A stretch of 64,000 nucleotides of DNA from Tubiluchus corallicola (taxonomy: Eukaryota; Priapulida; Priapulimorpha; Priapulimorphida; Tubiluchidae): assembly GCA_030141605.1 (NCBI GenBank), contig JAQGDQ010002367.1, positions 744,501 through 808,500 on the forward strand, read 5' to 3'. A model generated the notes under the pieces. The model saw only the letters and a list, made by a program, of their open reading frames with translations, was not told the DNA's origin and ran no database searches. The position numbers and the translations under genes were made by a program. Below, piece after piece: positions 57,545 through 64,000 of the stretch. Each line of letters opens with the position of its first letter. The first letter of the stretch is position 1.

Positions 57545-60500
57545 CTGTTTCGAAATATTGTAATACAATACACTCATTGAGTTAGTTACATAAATAAATA
57601 ACCAAAAAACATGTCAGTTAATAGTTAAAAAGCCTCACATTTTTACGTAAATACAAAGTGCTAAAAAGCTACATACATTATGCAATAATGACTTGATTTT
57701 ATGTTACAGAATCACAAATTATTAGCAACAAAAATGTTGTAGAATATATCACTTAACTGCCGATTGTCTATAAAGGGAAAATCATTTCTGCTTAAGTCAT
57801 TTAAAACATATTGAACAAATGAAAGAGTGATGCTTTGAGCCCATGTAAGCTCCCTAGCTTTCTTAGATATGAATGTTTTAATATTATTAATATCAGTGTT
57901 TATATCTACCTGGATTGGTAGGAGTCCAAATGCGCCACAAGCATCGCGGCGGTTCTGCAGGTAACAGAAAGAGTAAGAAGCCCACCACCAGAGCAGCAGT
58001 AGCATCAGATGCCATTGAGGATTCACCGCCATACTTGAAAAAGGCACCCCACCCCGAAATGAACTTTGGATCACGGGAAAACCAAAGCAGGACTAACAAC
58101 AGGAAGCAAGCGAGAACTTCACATTCTGCAAACCTAAAAATAAAATTTGCACATGAAACCTTCTTTGTGTACAATAAGATGCAATGTTACATAATTTCAG
58201 GCATGAATTTAGCATGTGAGGCCCACATTTTTAATGATTTTAGTGAGTGTCACACTGGTATGCCAAAAGCTCAATGCTGCATTTTTTGCTGTTACATTTA
58301 TCAGCGTACACAGCTTACATTCTCAACTGATAATCGTGGTTTCCACAAAAAAACATTAGATGGTTCTCTGACTGAACTAAAAATTTGCTATTAGCAAGGA
58401 TTAAGTCTCCAAGATGAGATAGTAACTTCAGATACTAACAGATGACTTAATGACTTAACTTATACTATTAACAGATACTTAAAATGACTTAATGACTTAA
58501 TACTAACAGATCCGATATTATGATCGGAATGTATATACATATACAACTATCAGCAAGGAAAATAGCTTAAAGCAATATGGCAGATGATATAAGGAGTTCT
58601 CCTGGCTGGCACCCACAATATACAAATCACACAACCTGCTGTTGCTGAACTACTAAGCACACAACGTTAAGTCACTGCAGTTGTAATAACTTCATAACGT
58701 GCGCGTAAACAGTATTATTCATAGCTAAACAAATTTTGAGCCCTTGGCAATTCCTACACGACTACCTCTTGCAATGTGACCAGTAACTGCAAAATTGTTT
58801 CAGAAGATTGGGCACAAATCTTTGTTAAATAAATATTGTACGTAGATAGACATGATAACATACGTCATGCGTCCCATGCGCCTGTATTGATCTCTAATTA
58901 CCCTCTCCACAGACGGATCTGACGAGTCTCTGCCAGGAATGAAACATCCACATAGGGCTCTGTAAAATTCCACATATAATTATAATTTGCATAATATATC
59001 TTCAACAAATGCCAATAAAAATGCTTGCAAACAAATTTTCACAAGTACAGTTTGTTCCAGAAGAAATGTGCAGCAGAAATATACTGATATGATTATATTA
59101 TTGCAATGTACAAGAACCAAGTTATATGGTAGAAAAAATTAGAACTACGCAAATGTATTTGTCTTACTACTTTTATGTCATAACGTAGAAGTCCATGGTA
59201 ACATTTCTTTACAATTTGACCAGCACTCTTCAGCAAATCAGCATATTTCTACTATAGTGTTTCTTCTGTACAAATATGGTACACTCGTTAACTTTCCTTA
59301 CCTATTATTTACACTTGGCAGCTTATTAAGATACAACACTATAAAAACAAAGCAGGATAGAAATACCCGAAATGACACAAGCATAAAAACAATAATAAAA
59401 ATTGTCTCTAGATCTTTTCTAAATAGCAGTAAAGCTCGTGTATTTTACTTTACTTTACAAGTTTACACATTTTATTCTATTTAATCCATTTAGTCATACT
59501 TATCTACATAAACAAATTTGTATTTACCTCCATCCCAGGAAAACCAGTTGCAGCCAAACCCAGAGAATAAAGAGCATGATAAAAGCTCCTGGAGCAGCGT
59601 AAGAAAACCAGCTAGCAAAATTCACTCCGGCTTCTTGTCCGTAATAACTAAAATTTAAAACAAATCTCATCTTTACAAGAATTACACTAGTTCACAGCAT
59701 TTATGAGGGCACTCATGCTCAGACTCAGCCAGAAAACATCACAGAAGAAAGGTTTTTCTCATATTATATTTATAAATTAGTCCCTCTTTTTTAACTTCAA
59801 CGAGTCAACTTTCATTTGGTCTGCTGGTGTTCAATTTTCAAAAGCCATATTTCCAGGCTCCAGATACGCATGAGAATCATTCTGGAAATGGGGGCATGCA
59901 AATGGGATTATTGGGATTTCAGTGAAACGTGTCGAAGTTAGATCAGACCAAATCCATGAGGAAGGTGCACGTTGCAACAGTTCAGAACAACATTTGGTTG
60001 CCACTACCACCTAAGCTGTGTGAACAGGTGCACTGTCTTTGGAGTAGTCAGTTTGTGGACAGCGATATAAGGGTTTATAGTATGCAATTATGGTCCAAAA
60101 TGGGAGTTAGGCTCGTGTCACATATTAAAAAAACATGTGCAGCAAGCCATAATCTGTAATCCATAAGGTGTTTTCCATAAGGCATATATCACAATATGCA
60201 GTATGCTCCTTAGTCTGTTCAAATAGTAAGGCGCTCGGACATAATATATTTCGGCAATGCATGTATCTAATTACAATATTAGTGAAATGTCGTTCTTAAA
60301 ATTGATTTGTAATGTTTATGAGACCACTCTGTTATGATTTCTTATAATATAAATGAATTGCAAACTGTAAAAACCTAAAAATACTCTAATTACATTAGTG
60401 ATGACCCAAAATTCCTTACAGCAAATAAAATTAATGGCCAAATTCATTTCGCAATGAGGCGCCTCACAAACCACTCAAAACAGCTTGTAAGGAGCCTACC

Positions 60501-63500
60501 GTGGATTATGGCTGAGGGCTGACGGTAGTCAAACCGTGGTAGGCAAGAGATGACAAATGGATTATCTGTGAGACAGAAAACCATTGATTAGAATACGTTC
60601 ATTTTTCATGAGGCAGCTTTTTTCCTCACGGCTTACGGATGATGTCCAGCTGTGTGACAAAGGCCTTATGCTCCTTACTTATGAGCAAGGCCCTGGAACT
60701 TTTTAAAGTACCCTTGCATAGTATGTATTTTGAAAAACGATTTGAAGAATACAGAGTAAAGATACAGCAAAATGTTACTAACTCTCTCATCAAATACTTA
60801 CGATTCTAAAAGACCACTGAGCACAAGATTAGGCGGTGTCCCTGTCAGGGTTGCGGTACCTCCTACGGCAGCCCCGTATGCTATACTCAGCAACATTCCC
60901 TTTGCTAATGTATTGTCTTCTTCATCTCGTTCGATATCTTCCAATTCATAGGTACCAGATGGACTAAATTTGGCAGAAAAATAAAATTTGTAATTATTAA
61001 CTAATTCTGCAATTTTGAAACAAATGTGCAGCTTTAAAAAATCGACTTAACAAAATCTTGCCGACTTTTCTGCTTGAACAATTTCCGTGCAGGTAATATA
61101 AGCTTGGTTCTGTAATAGAAGCGAGGATAGCGGTACTTCTAACCATAGAGCACATACAGTTTCGTAAACATGTTGATGGATTCTTGTTATTCAAAGTAGC
61201 CATCATCCAAGATTCATTTATGAGCTTACACAGGGCCATAATGATATAATATGTAAACATGGTAATCATGAATAACCTAAAGCAGACACAAGCTGACACA
61301 GGTGTAATAAGATATTTAATCAATAGTTCTGAACATGATTAAGAAGCCTAAGCCAGTAAAGGCATTGCTTTTGCAACAACAGAAACGGTAATTTGCTGTC
61401 AAGGGAGTATGGGGATAAAGGGAGATGCATTCCAGTATTCGTCTCATCCTGTGACCTAATAGCATTTAGAATTGAGATGGAGAAAGGGAATTTACTTGCT
61501 GAGATGTAAAAGTACCAAGTTGCAATTTTACATGTAAATGTAAAGATAGATGGTAAATAATGAAATACAAAACTCAGTAATGCAATCAACAAAAATGCAG
61601 GTAAGTCTTTTGCAACTACCGACCTTGCCAGTTTTTGTTTGCACTTCTACTACATGTAGTTATTTTTATGCACAATATTTTACATATAATTATCTAAACA
61701 CACATGACTATGTAATGCATGCTTGAACATAAACATGCATATGTGCTTTGCTCCAGGAACACACCAACTGCAGTTGAATCAAGGGCATTTTTTGGTAAGT
61801 GGTATTGCACAAAAAATAATAAATAGATGCTAATAATAACTTTAAACAATTTACCGCTTTGGATAAAATATTTGAAAAGTTAGACAAATCAAGGTGGACA
61901 AAACTCATAAGTCATTATGGCAAACATATTTTCAAACCCAAACCAACTGTAGTTGTATGGCTAGAGTTAACAGTGTGTCAGTGTCAGCAAATGAAACAGC
62001 ATGCACCTGTAATACATTATTCACATGCAATGGAGGCAAACACTAGTGCGACGATACTGCAGCTTTTTATCGATTTTGTTGATAGTTTTGGTTACAAAAC
62101 CCTTAACAAAGAAAACTAAATGGCTAGTTCAGATGTTTTTGTACAGTCTGCAAGTCGCTATCCTGTGCACAGCGATAAAACTGGTCTACTTAAAAGTGAA
62201 TGCGACAGGACTGGAATCTAGCTCACTATCATGAAATCCTAACCACATTTGAATACTTGTATTCGACGTATTTACTTACTTAGCTTGGCATTGCTTAATT
62301 TTAATTACTAGGAGCACTTTTCAAACTAGGTACCACTATTCAATGGCAAAGCTTAGTAAATGAAGGTGGTTGTGAAAAATCTAGCACCTATAGCTCAATA
62401 TGAAGAATAATTTCAGCCAGGTTTCAATGTGTAAATGTCCTACCTCAATGAGGTAAATAGCTAAGAACAGTATAAAAAACGTAACTCTACAAGAACAGTC
62501 TTCCAGAGGTCGCTTATCGATTTACCGAACTTAAGCGGTGCTAAGCTTGATGCTGCTTAACTTCGGTTACTAAGCACACACCATGACTACTCAGCCAACA
62601 AAGTCTACATAATGCATAAGTCTACTCTCTTAGGACCTGAATCTAGATCATAATCAAGGACGTCTGGAATCTTTTGATGCATCATCTACATTCTACCCCT
62701 TCCAATATTCCCTCACCATTACAAAATATAGATGTTAACACTAAGTTTAGTTATATTCATGCACCAATGAAAAGAAATTTGAACCTACAGCCGAACTCTA
62801 TTTTTAGATCCACGTTGGGGTAAATATCCCTCCTCTGTGGTGTCGCCCTTCTCCACGTCCTGCACAATGTGACCATTCTGCTCCTGGGAAGGTTTAATCA
62901 TAACATCCATCTCCTGCATGCCGCTATTGTCACTGACCGAGTCGGAGCGGCGATCCTCTTCTTGAAACACATTTAAGAAATTCATCATGGGCATATCCAG
63001 CTCCATGTCATGCTCAGAATTCCTATCATATAACATGGGTGTGAGAAACAACTAGAAACAAAATCATTGTGTGTGTGATTAGCATGTGCAACATAGACAG
63101 AAAAACTGCACAAAATAAATGTGAATAGGTGGTGTTTAATTGGGTGCTACCTGCTATGAAACAGGCACCACAGTTTCCTCAAAAACAACAGTGTTCAGAT
63201 TGTGTGCAAGTTTCCTGTGAATACCAGCATACACACCTATTTAACAGTAAAAGTAATGATCAATGTAGGCCATGATCATGATGCCATTAAAGACCTGACC
63301 TAGTTCTCAATTGGCTTCATTACCTGAAGGTATTATTGTTGTTAGCAATTACTCTGACACGCCTTTGCGGCGATGCATTTCTGACACTAAGAACAATACA
63401 GGTTTTGCTTGCCTGACGTCTCTCTAAAGCTAGATTACTCAGTGATAACCTGCTTGTACTAAACTGCTACATTTGCTTCTTCAAAGTAAAGTGATGAGTG

Positions 63501-63971
63501 CCAGCAAACACTTTACAAACATGCCAATCAACAAAGTAAATTTAACAGGACAAACTCACTTGTGTTCAATTCCAATATGCTCAATGTCCGCCATGTCCTT
63601 GACATCTTCGTCTGGAATGCCACCAAATTCTTCTGCATACTCCTCAATCTCGCGTGCCTTTATCTCGAACTCGGGCTGAGTGAGAGTCGTTCCACTACGG
63701 TCACGGTAACCGCGCATACTGGCTAGGCGTTCTCGGTGTCTCCCACCTGGACCAACACCGCCAGTCATGCTGCTTATGGTGTCACCGCGAGGCCTCCCAG
63801 TCCAACTGGTTATAGTGTCACCACGCGGTCTGCCCGTCCAGCTGGTCACAGTGTCACCACGCGGTCTACCCGTCCAACTGGTCACAGTGTCACCACGTGG
63901 TCTACCTGTCCCACTGGTTATGGTGTTGTGACGTGATTTCTGTTTTTCCTCTTCATAGTTAGGATTTGCAA
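54861..63971 (-). CDS. SLC13 family Na+/carboxylate-sulfate cotransporter (5' end outside window)
   Basis: Ten minus-strand exons, phase-consistent, in gene order: 63971-63560, 63022-62789, 60963-60802, 59647-59528, 58959-58864, 58133-57910, 56987-56884, 55795-55634, 55350-55213, 54992-54861 (stop). About 594 residues are visible. Family marks: [63 protein letters not shown] (second SNT motif); and [17 protein letters not shown], an exact fit to the PROSITE family signature. Known role: plasma-membrane uptake of di/tricarboxylates or sulfate coupled to Na+. The N-terminal membrane segments and first SNT motif must lie beyond 64000. The visible first two exons form an unusually long hydrophilic loop of about 230 residues. 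Substrate (citrate, succinate or sulfate) is not decidable; the motifs look nearer the carboxylate branch. Confidence 0.93.
56009..56082 (-). repeat. tRNA-Thr(TGT)-like SINE head, copy B
   Basis: 74 bases. The anticodon stem TCTGC/GCAGA encloses loop CTTGTAA (anticodon TGT), and the D loop reads TAGTGGTCAA. The acceptor arm pairs (GAATATG with TGTATTC, including wobbles) but the T stem is poor and the T loop too long. The 3' flank CCAACTTTTTCATGATTTT parallels copy A at 6042. A weakly conserved real tRNA gene is less likely than a SINE. Confidence 0.5.
56163..56813. mobile_element. hAT-like non-autonomous element (candidate)
   Basis: The left end reads TAGAGGCGAGTAGCAGGGGG, and the right end as reverse complement reads CAGTGGCGTACCAAG. 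Such 'CAG(A/T)GGCGTA.C' ends are typical of hAT elements. The 8 bases outside are CCTAGGAC on the left and CCTAGAAT on the right, a possible diverged target duplication. No transposase seen. Lies in an SLC13 intron. Confidence 0.4.
57052..57497. mobile_element. Pogo/Tigger-like MITE
   Basis: 446 bp flanked by TA on both sides. The left end CAGTGGAAGCTCGACTTACA matches the inverted right end CAATGATAGCTCGAGAACGA over most of the first 14 bases. Short 'GGAACGAATTA' blocks are repeated inside. It is non-coding and sits in an SLC13 intron. Compared with the element at 33010 it has different TIRs, so it is a different subfamily. Confidence 0.65.
57519..57543. repeat. (AT)n microsatellite
   Basis: An AT run just outside the MITE. 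Confidence 0.85.
62479..62597 (-). pseudogene. Degenerate 5S rRNA-like sequence
   Basis: The minus strand contains AACCGAAGTTAAGCAGCATC, matching the 5S A-box region. Downstream, GATAAGCGACCTCTGGAAGA and TTCTTGTAGAGTT resemble the C-box and 3' end. It is followed by a T6 run (positions 62474-62479), a potential Pol III terminator. The 5' third does not align. Could be a 5S pseudogene or a 5S-headed SINE. It lies in an SLC13 intron on the same strand as the gene. Confidence 0.45.
63776..63919 (-). repeat. 36-bp coding tandem repeat, four copies
   Basis: Four exact-length units (63776-63811, 63812-63847, 63848-63883, 63884-63919) inside SLC13 exon 63560-63971. Each encodes a 12-residue unit of the type (V/I)[11 protein letters not shown]. 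Units differ mainly at third codon positions. The copy nearest the N-terminus has TSGTG instead of TSWTG, and the last is followed by ISSMTGG. Confidence 0.9.
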
Positions 63972-64000
63972 CTGAAAATAAACATCATTATTGTACCAAA

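Noticed and set aside
57915-58394. 159-codon plus-strand frame
   Set aside because: Overlaps SLC13 exon 57910-58133 in antisense. The minus strand has the conserved membrane and LWFSRDP sequence.
59929-60159. 76-codon plus-strand frame in an SLC13 intron
   Set aside because: No family pattern, no splice context and opposite strand to the host gene.
63736-63936. Plus-strand frame with Pro/Thr repeats
   Set aside because: Antisense of the SLC13 36-bp repeat; the minus strand is phase-consistent with the other exons.

Overview
This is a stretch of an AT-rich, intron-rich invertebrate animal genome. The evidence is a spliced ciliary gene (DNAI7/CASC1), a spliced SLC13 transporter, a single-exon class A-like GPCR, a mitochondrial LYR-motif gene, 5S rRNA-like copies, and a mixed load of animal-type mobile elements (LINEs, Ty3-type LTR element, pogo/Tigger and hAT-like DNA elements, a tRNA-derived SINE). 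I cannot fix the phylum from the sequence. An early-branching animal such as a sponge or cnidarian is possible but not shown.

Layout: 1-12.3 kb holds no gene I can support, only decayed LINE fragments (about 5.6-5.8 kb and 7.5-8.6 kb, minus strand), a tRNA-Thr-like SINE copy, simple repeats and dispersed repeats. 12.3-13.4 kb is an intact intronless GPCR, followed by a 55-bp minisatellite. 16.5-17.3 kb is a CR1/jockey-like LINE 3' end. 21.2-22.8 kb (minus) is a two-exon ETFRF1 (LYRM5). About 22.8-28.8 kb is a TE-filled gap separating it from DNAI7.

29.0-52.2 kb (plus) is DNAI7 (CASC1), for which I reconstruct 17 phase-consistent coding exons plus a doubtful first exon. Its introns carry a 5S rRNA-like copy (31.4 kb), a pogo/Tigger-like DNA transposon (33.0-34.0 kb) and a complete LTR retrotransposon (38.6-45.8 kb) with 1,070-bp LTRs that differ by about five bases and a 5-bp target duplication. 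That retrotransposon has the unusual gag-protease-integrase-(RT)-RNase H order of Gmr1-like Ty3 elements, and its reverse transcriptase core is missing.

54.9-64.0 kb (minus, convergent with DNAI7) is an SLC13 Na+/carboxylate or sulfate cotransporter. Ten exons are visible and the N-terminal end lies beyond the window. It carries a large loop with four 12-residue RGD-containing tandem repeats.

The head-to-head ETFRF1/DNAI7 arrangement matches what I recall for human 12p12.1, so it looks like deeply conserved microsynteny. Exon coordinates are hand-derived from splice sites and reading phase, with no transcript support.
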